Origin: CAZMFZ01 sp964565665
GTDB taxonomy: Bacteria; Bacteroidota; Bacteroidia; Cytophagales; UBA9547
Reading direction: 5' to 3'
Length of the DNA: 24,868 nucleotides
Assembly: GCA_964565665.1 (NCBI GenBank)
Contig: CAZMFZ010000048.1
Coordinates: 1-24,868 of the forward strand
The notes beneath the pieces were generated by a model. That model ran no database searches and had not been told where the DNA came from. It worked only from the letters and a program-made list of their open reading frames with translations. The position numbers and the translations under genes are program-made. This document shows positions 7,015 to 15,120 of this stretch, piece after piece; the first letter of the stretch is position 1; the number at the start of each line of letters is the position of its first letter.

Positions 7015-10000
7015 CTATTTGAGGATAAATCCATACGCGTATCTTTTTGAAGATAGTAAAAATTCTGGATGAGGCATTCCTTTATTGTCCCAACTGTCGT
7101 CACCCCCTACCCCAATTTGCTTGTAATCAATATTCAAGTTCACAATAGCTGATGGTTTTAAGTCGTAGGTGTGTCTGGCCAACTCAATATCTCTTTGTGC
7201 ATAAGGAAGTGCGGAAATATTCAGCAGTTGATTGGCGATAATTTTAAGGCTTTTGCCCTCCTTATTTTGCAATTCTGCGAATCGCACATCGCATTTGTTG
7301 CCACTTTCCTGCGGATTTTCAAACAATACAAACTCTTTCCTCACCGAGGCTTTGTACAACCCAATGGCTCCGCTGGTTTTGCGATCATCGTAGGTGTCGT
7401 GTGGGCCACAGCCAAACCACGAAAAGCCATCAAAAGCAGCTGAGAGGTGCATTTGCATTCCTACTCTAGGTATAAATGGAGCCTTTTCATTTTTATCAAT
7501 CTGGTAAAATACAGCTATTTCTCCCAACCCATTTATGGTATAATTGATATAGAGTTTAGCCAAAGTATCTACCTGAAAAATAGTTTTGATTTCAGCATTT
7601 TGGTCGTTGAGCTTATTTACCGAAAACTGCTCTAACTTCATCCTTGAAGCTGCATTTTGCCAAACTCTTGTGATTTTAGCTGTTCCGGTAAGGCTATCAT
7701 TATCAGTTTGAGCTCTCCAAAAATTAGGTTGTAATGGCTTTTTTATTAATTCAATATTCTGTTTGATAAATGAAAACAAGAAGCCGCTATTTTTATCAAA
7801 TGTAATCTCAGATTGCTTTGATATGAACTTGACCTCAATAACAGAGGAGGTAAATGCTACTTCAGGAATGGTTATTTTTTTACTCTCTTCAGCCTTGTAT
7901 AAAGGTAATTTGAACTGCTCCCAAGCAACTTCATGCCCAACCTCAGCCCAATTTTTACCATTTTTGAGTTTGAAACGCAGGGTAATAAAATATTCAGCTC
8001 CCAATTTTGGGCTAATTTTCTTCGCAGGGATTGAAATAGTAGCTGAATCGGTAGGTAATAAATTTACAGAAGGCATTCTACCTTTTTGAATTGCCACTCC
8101 ATTTTCATCTATTTGCCATTCAATCTCAAATTCATTGAGATTAGTAAAGCTGTATTTATTTAATATCTTGAACTTAAAACCTTGAATGTCAACAGGTTTT
8201 ACTTTAATATTCTGCATTACTTTTTTAAATTCCCAAATAGCAGGCTTTACAGTTCGGTCGGGGAACACTACACCATTGAGGCAGAAATTACCGTCATTGA
8301 TAGGTTCTCCATGGTCGCCACCGTAGCCCCAGTACGATTGTCCGTCTTTTGTTTTCATTTTTAGGCCTTGGTCTACCCAATCCCAAACATAGCCACCAAT
8401 CATTCTTGGGTTTGAATAAAAAGAATTCCAAAATTCAGCAAGGTTTCCAGTAGAATTTCCCATAGAATGGGCATACTCGCAGTAAATAATTGGTCGAGTA
8501 TCGCCATTTTCATTTATTTTCAACATCATTGGCAATGGGTAGTACATTCTACTGTACATATCTACAAAAGAAGGGTCGAATAATTGCGTGCTATGCCAAT
8601 TGTAAGTAGCACCTTCATAGTGGATTGGGCGAGATGGATCGTAGTTTTTCATCCAACCCGACATGGCAGCATGATTTGGCCCCATACCCGATTCATTGCC
8701 AAGCGACCAAAAAATAATGCTCGGATGGTTCTTGTCTCTTTCTACCATTCTTATAGCACGCTCAAGATAAGCACCTGCCCAATCTGGGTGCAACGATAAA
8801 TATGACCCTAATCCGTGGGTTTCGACATTGGCTTCATCCATCAGGTAAATGCCATATTCATCGCATAGTTCGTACCAACGCTCATCGTTGGGGTAATGGC
8901 TATTGCGAACCGCATTAAAATTAAATTGTTTCATAAGCCTAATATCTTCAATCATAGAAGCTTCTGTGAGAACTTTCCCATTATTTTGATCAAATTCATG
9001 GCGGTTTGTACCTTGAATCAATGTTTTTTGCCCATTTACTTTTAAGCCAAACGACCCAATTTCAATTTTTCGGAAACCTACTTTACAACTTCTTACCTCA
9101 GCCACTTTTCCTATAGAATCAATAAGTGAAATTGTGCAAGTATACAAATTGGGAGATTCAGAACTCCATTTTTTAGGATTTTGCACTTCTGCTATCATCT
9201 GCATTTCAGGCATTCCCTTTTGGTTGAATTGATAATTTACTGCATGCTCAAGATTTTGAATTACCGTTTTTTGAAGTGGATTATCGAAAATAGGCTTTTG
9301 ATTTTCATCATACAATTGGGCAGAAATTTTCCATCCCTTGGCACTGAGCTTAGTAAACCCATCGGTTTTGGCTAATATTTTCAATATGCCATATTTGTAG
9401 CCAGAATCAAGCTCGCCATTCACAAAAAAATCGGATAAAAAACCTTTTGGCACGGTCTCGATGAAAACATCGCGTTGTATGCCGCTCAATCGCCAATGGT
9501 CTTGGTCTTCTACATAGCTGCCATCAGACCAACGAAATACTTTTACTGCCAAGATATTTTCACCTGGTTTCAAATATGAGGTAATATCAAAATGCGAATT
9601 CAAATAGCTATCTTCACTATAGCCTACTTCTTTACCATTTATCCACACATAAAAAGCTGATGAAACTGCCCCGAAATGAAGAATCGTTCGCATATTTTTG
9701 AAATATTCAGGCAATTCAAATGTTTTAATATAGCAGCCCACAGGATTATCTGCATGAGCTATAAAAGGAGGATTTACCACAAATGGGTATTTGATGTTGG
9801 TGTAAATGGCTGTGCCATAGCCTTTTAGTTCCCAGTTAGATGGCACATCTATGTTATCCCATTGAGTAGCGTTGAAATCAGTAGTAAAAAAATTAGCAGG
9901 TGCTTTTTCTGGCGTAGCCGAAAAGTTGAACTTCCAACTTCCATTCAAAGATTTTATTCTGGCAGATTGCGTGCCTTTTATAGTCAATGCCGATTTTTCA

Positions 10001-10146
10001 TCTGGGAATGAATAGCTAGTGGCTCGCATTGGTAGTCGATTTAAACTATTCATTTGTGGATTTTCCCAAAAAAAATCGGAAAATTGCTGAGCTAATGCAA
10101 AACAGCTACACAGGATTAGGGTTGTAATGGAGGTTAATTTTTTCAT
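7015..10146 (-). CDS. Secreted GH2 beta-galactosidase (LacZ-type)
   Basis: This 1043-residue glycoside hydrolase family 2 enzyme would release terminal beta-galactose residues in the periplasm or outside the cell. A signal peptide (CSCFALA, cleavage near residue 20) precedes the long-form LacZ layout: a jelly-roll sugar-binding domain (about 45-235, with DVPSNWELKGYGTAIYTN), an Ig-like domain (about 240-350), the TIM barrel (about 355-650), a second Ig-like domain, and the large C-terminal beta-sandwich (about 775-1040). The acid/base is Glu485 in SLGNESGMGPNH and the nucleophile is Glu557 in YCEYAHSMGNS. Their spacing is close to that of E. coli LacZ. NFCLNGVVFPDRTVKPA is also typical. The gene stands alone, with no SusC/SusD pair or other glycan genes in the window. 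The true substrate could be another beta-linked galactoside. Confidence 0.93.
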   Translation of the reverse strand: MKKLTSITTLILCSCFALAQQFSDFFWENPQMNSLNRLPMRATSYSFPDEKSALTIKGTQSARIKSLNGSWKFNFSATPEKAPANFFTTDFNATQWDNIDVPSNWELKGYGTAIYTNIKYPFVVNPPFIAHADNPVGCYIKTFELPEYFKNMRTILHFGAVSSAFYVWINGKEVGYSEDSYLNSHFDITSYLKPGENILAVKVFRWSDGSYVEDQDHWRLSGIQRDVFIETVPKGFLSDFFVNGELDSGYKYGILKILAKTDGFTKLSAKGWKISAQLYDENQKPIFDNPLQKTVIQNLEHAVNYQFNQKGMPEMQMIAEVQNPKKWSSESPNLYTCTISLIDSIGKVAEVRSCKVGFRKIEIGSFGLKVNGQKTLIQGTNRHEFDQNNGKVLTEASMIEDIRLMKQFNFNAVRNSHYPNDERWYELCDEYGIYLMDEANVETHGLGSYLSLHPDWAGAYLERAIRMVERDKNHPSIIFWSLGNESGMGPNHAAMSGWMKNYDPSRPIHYEGATYNWHSTQLFDPSFVDMYSRMYYPLPMMLKINENGDTRPIIYCEYAHSMGNSTGNLAEFWNSFYSNPRMIGGYVWDWVDQGLKMKTKDGQSYWGYGGDHGEPINDGNFCLNGVVFPDRTVKPAIWEFKKVMQNIKVKPVDIQGFKFKILNKYSFTNLNEFEIEWQIDENGVAIQKGRMPSVNLLPTDSATISIPAKKISPKLGAEYFITLRFKLKNGKNWAEVGHEVAWEQFKLPLYKAEESKKITIPEVAFTSSVIEVKFISKQSEITFDKNSGFLFSFIKQNIELIKKPLQPNFWRAQTDNDSLTGTAKITRVWQNAASRMKLEQFSVNKLNDQNAEIKTIFQVDTLAKLYINYTINGLGEIAVFYQIDKNEKAPFIPRVGMQMHLSAAFDGFSWFGCGPHDTYDDRKTSGAIGLYKASVRKEFVLFENPQESGNKCDVRFAELQNKEGKSLKIIANQLLNISALPYAQRDIELARHTYDLKPSAIVNLNIDYKQIGVGGDDSWDNKGMPHPEFLLSSKRYAYGFILK

Positions 10147-10172
10147 TTTTAGTATTGAATAGATTCTTCATT

Positions 10173-10180
10173 CAAAATTA
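10173..10180 (-). promoter_or_regulatory. Candidate -7 box for the beta-galactosidase gene
   Basis: Read on the - strand this is TAATTTTG, matching the Bacteroidota -7 consensus TAnnTTTG, 26 bp upstream of the ATG at 10146. No TTG at the proper -33 distance is evident, so this is a partial match. Confidence 0.4.
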
Positions 10181-10216
10181 ATACTTTTTCAATACAGATT
10201 TTAATTATTCAAAGCC

Positions 10217-10870
10217 ATGACATTAAAGGAATTGGAAAAAATTGTAGCTGGTGGCGAAGGAAGATTTGTAGAATTCAAACACAAAATCAATTTCCCTGAT
10301 AAAATTGCCAGAGAAATTGTTGCATTTGCCAATACTAAAGGTGGAAAATTATTTGTAGGGGTAGATGACAACAAACAAATATTCGGGCTTAAAAATGCAG
10401 ATGAAGAGGTGTATGCAATTCAGCAACTCGTTCGCAATTTCATCAAATATCCTCTTGATTATCAATTGATTAGAATACAAAATCATCCTAAAAAGGAAGT
10501 GATTTGTATTGAAATTCCTGAGGCGAAAAGAAAGCCCAATTTTGCGATGGAATCGGTAAAAGACAGGTTTGGGATTGCTTATGTGCGGGTGGCCGATAAA
10601 AGTGTAAAGGCCAGCGAAGAGATGATAAAAATATTGAAATTACAAGCTCAAAATACGGAAGGCAGGCTTTTGACTTTTGGAGAAAATGAAAAGAAACTGA
10701 TGCAGCTTACGACTCAATTTCCCGAATTAACATTGAAGCTGGTATCAGAAAAGCTGCTAATGAGTGTAAATACAGCCTCTGATTTACTCATAAACTTGGT
10801 GTTGGCAAGTGTGTTGGAAATAATTCCTGAAGAAGGCAAAGATGATAGGTATTTGGTAGTAAAATTTTAA
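10217..10870 (+). CDS. AlbA_2 (Schlafen-type) domain protein
   Basis: The 217-residue protein begins with an AlbA_2 domain (Schlafen AlbA_2, PF04326), with the hallmark pattern VEFKHKINFPDKIAREIVAF, ANTKGGKLFVGVDD and a downstream FGLKNADEEVYAI (residues about 15-75). The C-terminal third (about 150-217) looks like a small winged helix (LTLKLVSEKLLMSVNTASDLLINLV). Such proteins are often annotated as ATP-binding or putative DNA-binding regulators, and their biochemistry is poorly known. The gene is divergent from the beta-galactosidase gene across 70 bp, so it could regulate it. That is inference from position only. It converges on the DsbA-like gene with a 38-bp gap. Confidence 0.85.
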   Translation: MTLKELEKIVAGGEGRFVEFKHKINFPDKIAREIVAFANTKGGKLFVGVDDNKQIFGLKNADEEVYAIQQLVRNFIKYPLDYQLIRIQNHPKKEVICIEIPEAKRKPNFAMESVKDRFGIAYVRVADKSVKASEEMIKILKLQAQNTEGRLLTFGENEKKLMQLTTQFPELTLKLVSEKLLMSVNTASDLLINLVLASVLEIIPEEGKDDRYLVVKF

Positions 10871-10908
10871 AGAATTGAGTTATGCCCCTTACAATTATTC
10901 CTCTATTT

Positions 10909-11616
10909 TCAACAATTCCCATCTACATCGCATACTACACCCTCCATTTGAGGGAAATCTTCAGCTTTCAGTGAAGTAAAGGCATCTCTAAACATATCTG
11001 CTGGTTGAGCACCAGAAATGCCATATTTATTGTTGATAATAAAAAACGGAACACCCGAAATGCCCATTTGTTGGTATTCTTTAATTTCTTTTTTTACCCT
11101 ATTTGCCAACTCTTCATTGTCCAGTATGGCAAATACTTTTTCTTTATCCCAACCAAAACCAGCCATTACATGGGCAATGTTATCTCTGGCTGCCATATCA
11201 ACTGGTATTACCATATAAGCTTCAAAAAGTGCCTGTTTTACAGCCAATTGTATGCCTTCTTCTTTGGCAATATGAAGAATAGCGTGTAAACCAAGGGTAT
11301 TGATGGCTTTGGGAATTTGCTTAAATTTAAAGTCTACCTCTACTGAAGCACCGGCTTGTTCCACATGGCTGAATATTTCTTCCATTCTTTCTTCACTTCC
11401 AAATTTTTTGATAAAGTGTGTGCGTTGATCTGTACCCAATTCGGGAACAGAAGCATCCAATTGAAAAGGATGGAAATTTACTTCGAAATTGTATTCGTCT
11501 TTCAAAGTTTCCATTGCTTTTTCAAGGCGTTTTTTACCCACGTAGCACCATGGGCATACTACATCTGAAACAATATCTACTGAAATAGTTTTTTTATTGA
11601 GATTAAGGAGCTGCAT
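10909..11616 (-). CDS. DsbA-family oxidoreductase, FrnE-like
   Basis: The 235-residue thioredoxin-fold protein has an active site C-P-W-C at Cys21-Cys24 (SDVVCPWCYVGKKRLEKA) and a cis-proline loop in GISGVPFFIINNKYGISGAQ near residue 195. The inserted helical domain between them is typical of the DsbA/FrnE and 2-hydroxychromene-2-carboxylate isomerase-like group. There is no signal peptide, so it acts in the cytoplasm, unlike classical DsbA. Family members have been linked to oxidative-stress tolerance. The real substrate is unknown. The chosen ATG is the only sensible start before the first beta strand. Confidence 0.88.
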   Translation of the reverse strand: MQLLNLNKKTISVDIVSDVVCPWCYVGKKRLEKAMETLKDEYNFEVNFHPFQLDASVPELGTDQRTHFIKKFGSEERMEEIFSHVEQAGASVEVDFKFKQIPKAINTLGLHAILHIAKEEGIQLAVKQALFEAYMVIPVDMAARDNIAHVMAGFGWDKEKVFAILDNEELANRVKKEIKEYQQMGISGVPFFIINNKYGISGAQPADMFRDAFTSLKAEDFPQMEGVVCDVDGNC

Positions 11617-11712
11617 TGGGGTTTGATTTTCTACTTCAACATAAAAACTTGCACTTTAATTCCCTTTGAAAACAACAAATTTGAAGCGTAAGCCTACCTC
11701 AAGGCGATTCAA

Positions 11713-12780
11713 TTAGAAAAGTACCAGTGGCTTTAGCAATTCAATATAGTCTTTTATTGCATTTTCAATTTCACTAATGTAAATATATTCATCAGCAGTG
11801 TGAGAACGAGCTGAATCGCCAGGCCCAATTTTAAGTGAAGGGCAATCCATCAAGGCCTGATCGGAAGTGGTGGGAGAAGCATACGTTTTCTTGCCCATTT
11901 TTAGTCCTTGAAGCACTATTTTATGGTTTTTATTGATGCTAGATGGTTTCAATCGCACGCTTCTTGGGTATATTTCAGAAACCAAATTGGCTTTTAAAAT
12001 TTCAATAATTTCATCGTTTTTGTAAGCATCTGTTACCCTAATATCGATAGTAAAACTGCATTTGTCGGGAATTACATTGTGCTGTGTGCCTGCATTGATA
12101 ATGGTAACACTCATTTTTACCGCACCAAGCAACTCCGATATTTTAGGAAATTGAAAGTTTTTTATCCATTCCATATCTTTCAAAGCTTTGTAAATGGCAT
12201 TGTCACCTTCATTTCTGGCTGCGTGACCAGATGTGCCTTGTGCTACACAATCAATTACCATCAGTCCTTTTTCAGCTATGGCCAAATCCATAAGCGTAGG
12301 CTCGCCAACTATAGCGAAAGCAATGGGTTGCAATTCATGCCAGATCAATTCTACTCCGTTCTGCCCTGATATTTCTTCTTCAGCAGAGGCAGCCAATAGA
12401 AAATTGTAGGCCAAATTTTCTTTATCATAAAAATAGATAAATGTACTTATTAGCGATACCAACGCACCTCCAGCATCGTTGCTTCCTAGTCCAAAAAGCT
12501 TTCCATTTTTCTCAATGGCTGAAAAAGGATGCAGCGTATAGCCAGAATTGGGCATTACCGTATCGTGATGCGAATTGAGCAAAATAGTGGGCTTCGAAAG
12601 ATCAAAGTATTTGTTTTTGGCCCAAATATTATTGAGTTTCCTTTCTGTATTTATGCCTCTTGCTTCCAAAAATGCTTCTATAGTGTCGGCAGTTTTATCT
12701 TCTTCTTTGCTAAATGAGGGTATTTCTATAAGTTTTTTGAGCAAGCCGATGGCATCGGCTTGTAATGTTGTTATTTCCAT
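11713..12780 (-). CDS. argE: M20 metallohydrolase, ArgE-type deacylase
   Basis: The 355-residue protein belongs to the M20 metal-dependent hydrolases (ArgE/DapE group). Visible metal and catalytic features are the H-x-D of SHHDTVMP (His71, Asp73), the bridging Asp in GLGSNDAGGALVS, the glutamate pair in AASAEEEISGQNG, and the Glu in IVGEPTLMDLAIAEKG. It would remove the N-acyl group late in arginine biosynthesis. In Bacteroidota the acyl group can be succinyl rather than acetyl and the step can come after citrulline formation, so the exact substrate is uncertain. The argB gene lies 108 bp upstream on the same strand, which supports the arginine assignment over DapE or another peptidase. The other arg genes are not in this window. 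Confidence 0.85.
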   Translation of the reverse strand: MEITTLQADAIGLLKKLIEIPSFSKEEDKTADTIEAFLEARGINTERKLNNIWAKNKYFDLSKPTILLNSHHDTVMPNSGYTLHPFSAIEKNGKLFGLGSNDAGGALVSLISTFIYFYDKENLAYNFLLAASAEEEISGQNGVELIWHELQPIAFAIVGEPTLMDLAIAEKGLMVIDCVAQGTSGHAARNEGDNAIYKALKDMEWIKNFQFPKISELLGAVKMSVTIINAGTQHNVIPDKCSFTIDIRVTDAYKNDEIIEILKANLVSEIYPRSVRLKPSSINKNHKIVLQGLKMGKKTYASPTTSDQALMDCPSLKIGPGDSARSHTADEYIYISEIENAIKDYIELLKPLVLF

Positions 12781-12836
12781 TAATTGCTATTCTATTTTTA
12801 CCCAATTTTATTTGCCTACGAAATATTTTTACAAAG

Positions 12837-12880
12837 TCACATTTTTCGAAGCAGGGCAGCTGCTCGTAAAGTAAATGTGA
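12837..12880 (-). other. Imperfect hairpin between argB and argE
   Basis: The outer arms TCACATTT (12837-12844) and AAATGTGA (12873-12880) enclose an inner stem (CGAAGCAG against CTGCTCG, one bulge). It begins 8 bp after the argB stop on the - strand. No T tract follows, so it may be a partial terminator or an RNA processing or stability element that sets the argB:argE ratio. Function is inferred. Confidence 0.4.
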
Positions 12881-12888
12881 TTCTGAAG

Positions 12889-13668
12889 TTATTTAGATAT
12901 TGTCGTTCCTGCATTTTGAAAATCGCTCAAATCTTCAGCCATACATATTTTCACTTCTTTTACGCCTTCAGCTATAGATTTGAAAGCATTGTCAAGCTTC
13001 GGAATCATTCCTTTATTTACTATGCCAGATGCTTTCAATGCTACATATTTTTCTTGGTTAATGGTTTTTATAAGTGAATTATCATCATTTACATCATGCA
13101 AAACCCCCTTTTTCTCAAAGCAATATACCGAATGTACTTCGTTTCCATCTGCTGCCATAGCACTAGCCAAATAAGCCGCAATGGTATCGGCATTGGTATT
13201 GAGCAAGTTGCCATTTCCATCATGGGTTAGAGCACACAATACCGGTATTAATCCATTATTCAAGAATAGTTTCAAATCATGAACATTTACACTTTCTATA
13301 TCGCCAACAAATCCCCAATCTACTTTTTCGTCTTTTCTTTTTGTGGCAGAAATAATATTTGCATCGGCACCAGTAAGCCCTATGGCATTGCATTGCAGAG
13401 CTTGCAACTGAGCCACTATATTTTTATTTATAAGGCCAGCATACACCATAGTTACGATTTTAAGCGTTTCTGCATCAGTTACACGTTTTCCATCTATCAT
13501 TTGAGCTTTTATACCAAGCGTTTCCGCCATTTCTGTAGCTATTTTCCCGCCCCCATGTATGAGTATTTTTTGTCCATCAAGCTTCCCAAAATCTACAAGA
13601 AATTGATTTAATTTAGCAGGATTGTCAATAATATTTCCGCCTATTTTAATGATTTTGATGCTACTCAT
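12889..13668 (-). CDS. argB: Acetylglutamate (or succinylglutamate) kinase
   Basis: The 259-residue amino-acid kinase phosphorylates N-acylglutamate in the second step of arginine synthesis. Recognisable motifs are KIIKIGGNIIDN at the N-terminus (phosphate-binding Lys and Gly-Gly), LIHGGGK, the substrate-side GKRVTD, NAIGLTGADANI, NTNADTIAAYLA and NKGMIPKL. The ATG at 13668 gives the short N-terminus usual in the family. A longer frame from 13719 exists, but its added residues would overlap a well-formed promoter, so it is rejected. It is followed by argE on the same strand. Some Bacteroidota use N-succinyl rather than N-acetyl intermediates, and the sequence read here does not tell which. 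Confidence 0.92.
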   Translation of the reverse strand: MSSIKIIKIGGNIIDNPAKLNQFLVDFGKLDGQKILIHGGGKIATEMAETLGIKAQMIDGKRVTDAETLKIVTMVYAGLINKNIVAQLQALQCNAIGLTGADANIISATKRKDEKVDWGFVGDIESVNVHDLKLFLNNGLIPVLCALTHDGNGNLLNTNADTIAAYLASAMAADGNEVHSVYCFEKKGVLHDVNDDNSLIKTINQEKYVALKASGIVNKGMIPKLDNAFKSIAEGVKEVKICMAEDLSDFQNAGTTISK

Positions 13669-13688
13669 CAGTATTTTTTTATTTTTGG

Positions 13689-13719
13689 CAAAAGTAATTT
13701 GATAATTATCATTTTCCAA
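13689..13719 (-). promoter_or_regulatory. Promoter of argB
   Basis: On the - strand, TTG (13717-13719) is followed after 20 bp by TACTTTTG (13689-13696). This matches the Bacteroidota primary-sigma promoter form, -33 TTG and -7 TAnnTTTG. Transcription would start near 13683, leaving a leader of only about 15 nt before the ATG at 13668. Confidence 0.65.
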
Positions 13720-13818
13720 TTAGTGCATATTTCATCTAAAATTGGGCTTTTTAATTTCATACTCGCCTCTTTAAATTAATATTTTATATCTTCGTATTGA
13801 CTTAAAATTCCCAAACTT

Positions 13819-15102
13819 ATGAAGCGTATTGCATTCTGCCTGTTTTTTTTTATCTCATTGATTGCTGCGTATGCACAATCGGGCTATAAGACAATTGAGA
13901 AAAGTGGTAAAAAACCTGATTGGCTTAATGGAGCCGATGAAAACTATATCATTACATATGGCTTTGGCCCTACTTCTGAAGCCGCAAAAGAGCAATGCCT
14001 TGCCAACATTCGCACCAACATAGCCAGTGCTATTGCCATTCAGGTGAGCAGCAAAACTAAAATTGATATTTCTACCAAAAATGGCAAATCGGATGAGAGT
14101 TTTAAATATGCTATCGAGTCGCAAACGGCAAATATCCCTTCGCTCAATGGCATTTCCATCAACAAGGCCAAAGATTACTATTGGGAAAAACTCATTGATA
14201 AGCAGAAAAATATAATGTTTGGTTACCATATTAAATATCCGTTTTCAAAAGCAGAACTTGGGAGTTTGATTGAAGAATACGAAACCATGGATAGGGAAAA
14301 CACACTAAAAATCAAACAATTTGAGCGAATGATAGATACCACTACCTCATTTGAAAGATTAGAATCATTTATTGTAGAAATGGAAAACCTTAAAACGAGA
14401 CTAATTGACGATAGAAAAGATAAAATAGAGGCTTTGATGGAAAGATTGAAAGCAACCAACCATCCTTACAGTATCAAACCCATTGCAAATAATGCAGGCG
14501 AACTCAGTTTTGAAATTGCAAACTCAGAAGGAAGAAGCATAAGAATTTCTTCAAGACCAACATTTTCTTCCAGATGTGCAAAGCTGAAAAGCTTCGAAGC
14601 TATAGATAATATTTACATGCTCAACTATGAATATGATTTATGTAAATATGTAGATGTTCCACAACTCAAACTCACTTACGAAGTGGCAGGCAGGAAATTT
14701 GAGTTTATTCATTCTATTGATGTAAACTTGAATAAAGTGGAATTGAGCATGGCAGGTGATGTAACGATAAAAGGCCTTACGCAAAACCCTGACGAAATAC
14801 TCGAATCGGAGTGTGAATTAAACTTGCAGTCGAAATTTAATTACCCCTTCAAGCTTAAATCTTTACAATTGAAAATAGACAATGAAGCTCCGATTGTGGC
14901 AAATAATATTGATGTAACGGTAAGCAAATCAGGCACTTTTAAAATTATTTTTAGGAATAACAAACCACTAAACAAAAATCTCTATTCACACAAAACCAAG
15001 GCATTTCCTTATGTATCGTGCCTTATTCAATATTATAATATTAATACCAAGAAAGATGGTGTGGTGCATTTATCAAACCAGAGGTATAGCACAGATTGGT
15101 AA
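13819..15102 (+). CDS. Exported LPP20-like protein
   Basis: The 427-residue protein has a signal peptide (FCLFFFISLIAAYAQ) with likely cleavage after AYA. The next segment resembles the LPP20/FlgT-N type fold: KPDWLNGADENYIITYGFG, then an Ala-rich helix AAKEQCLANIRTNIASAIAI and a strand VSSKTKID. Residues about 145-215 are charged and helical (ENTLKIKQFERMID, DRKDKIEALMERL), probably a coiled coil. The C-terminal half is beta-rich and unassigned. There is no lipobox, so it is probably periplasmic. Its function is unknown. It is divergent from argB across 150 bp and converges on the next T9SS gene with an 18-bp gap. Confidence 0.75.
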   Translation: MKRIAFCLFFFISLIAAYAQSGYKTIEKSGKKPDWLNGADENYIITYGFGPTSEAAKEQCLANIRTNIASAIAIQVSSKTKIDISTKNGKSDESFKYAIESQTANIPSLNGISINKAKDYYWEKLIDKQKNIMFGYHIKYPFSKAELGSLIEEYETMDRENTLKIKQFERMIDTTTSFERLESFIVEMENLKTRLIDDRKDKIEALMERLKATNHPYSIKPIANNAGELSFEIANSEGRSIRISSRPTFSSRCAKLKSFEAIDNIYMLNYEYDLCKYVDVPQLKLTYEVAGRKFEFIHSIDVNLNKVELSMAGDVTIKGLTQNPDEILESECELNLQSKFNYPFKLKSLQLKIDNEAPIVANNIDVTVSKSGTFKIIFRNNKPLNKNLYSHKTKAFPYVSCLIQYYNINTKKDGVVHLSNQRYSTDW

Positions 15103-15120
15103 AATCGCTACTACCTATTT

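Noticed and set aside
13669..13719. 17-residue N-terminal extension of ArgB
   Set aside because: It overlaps the TTG-N20-TACTTTTG promoter and lies outside the family N-terminus.
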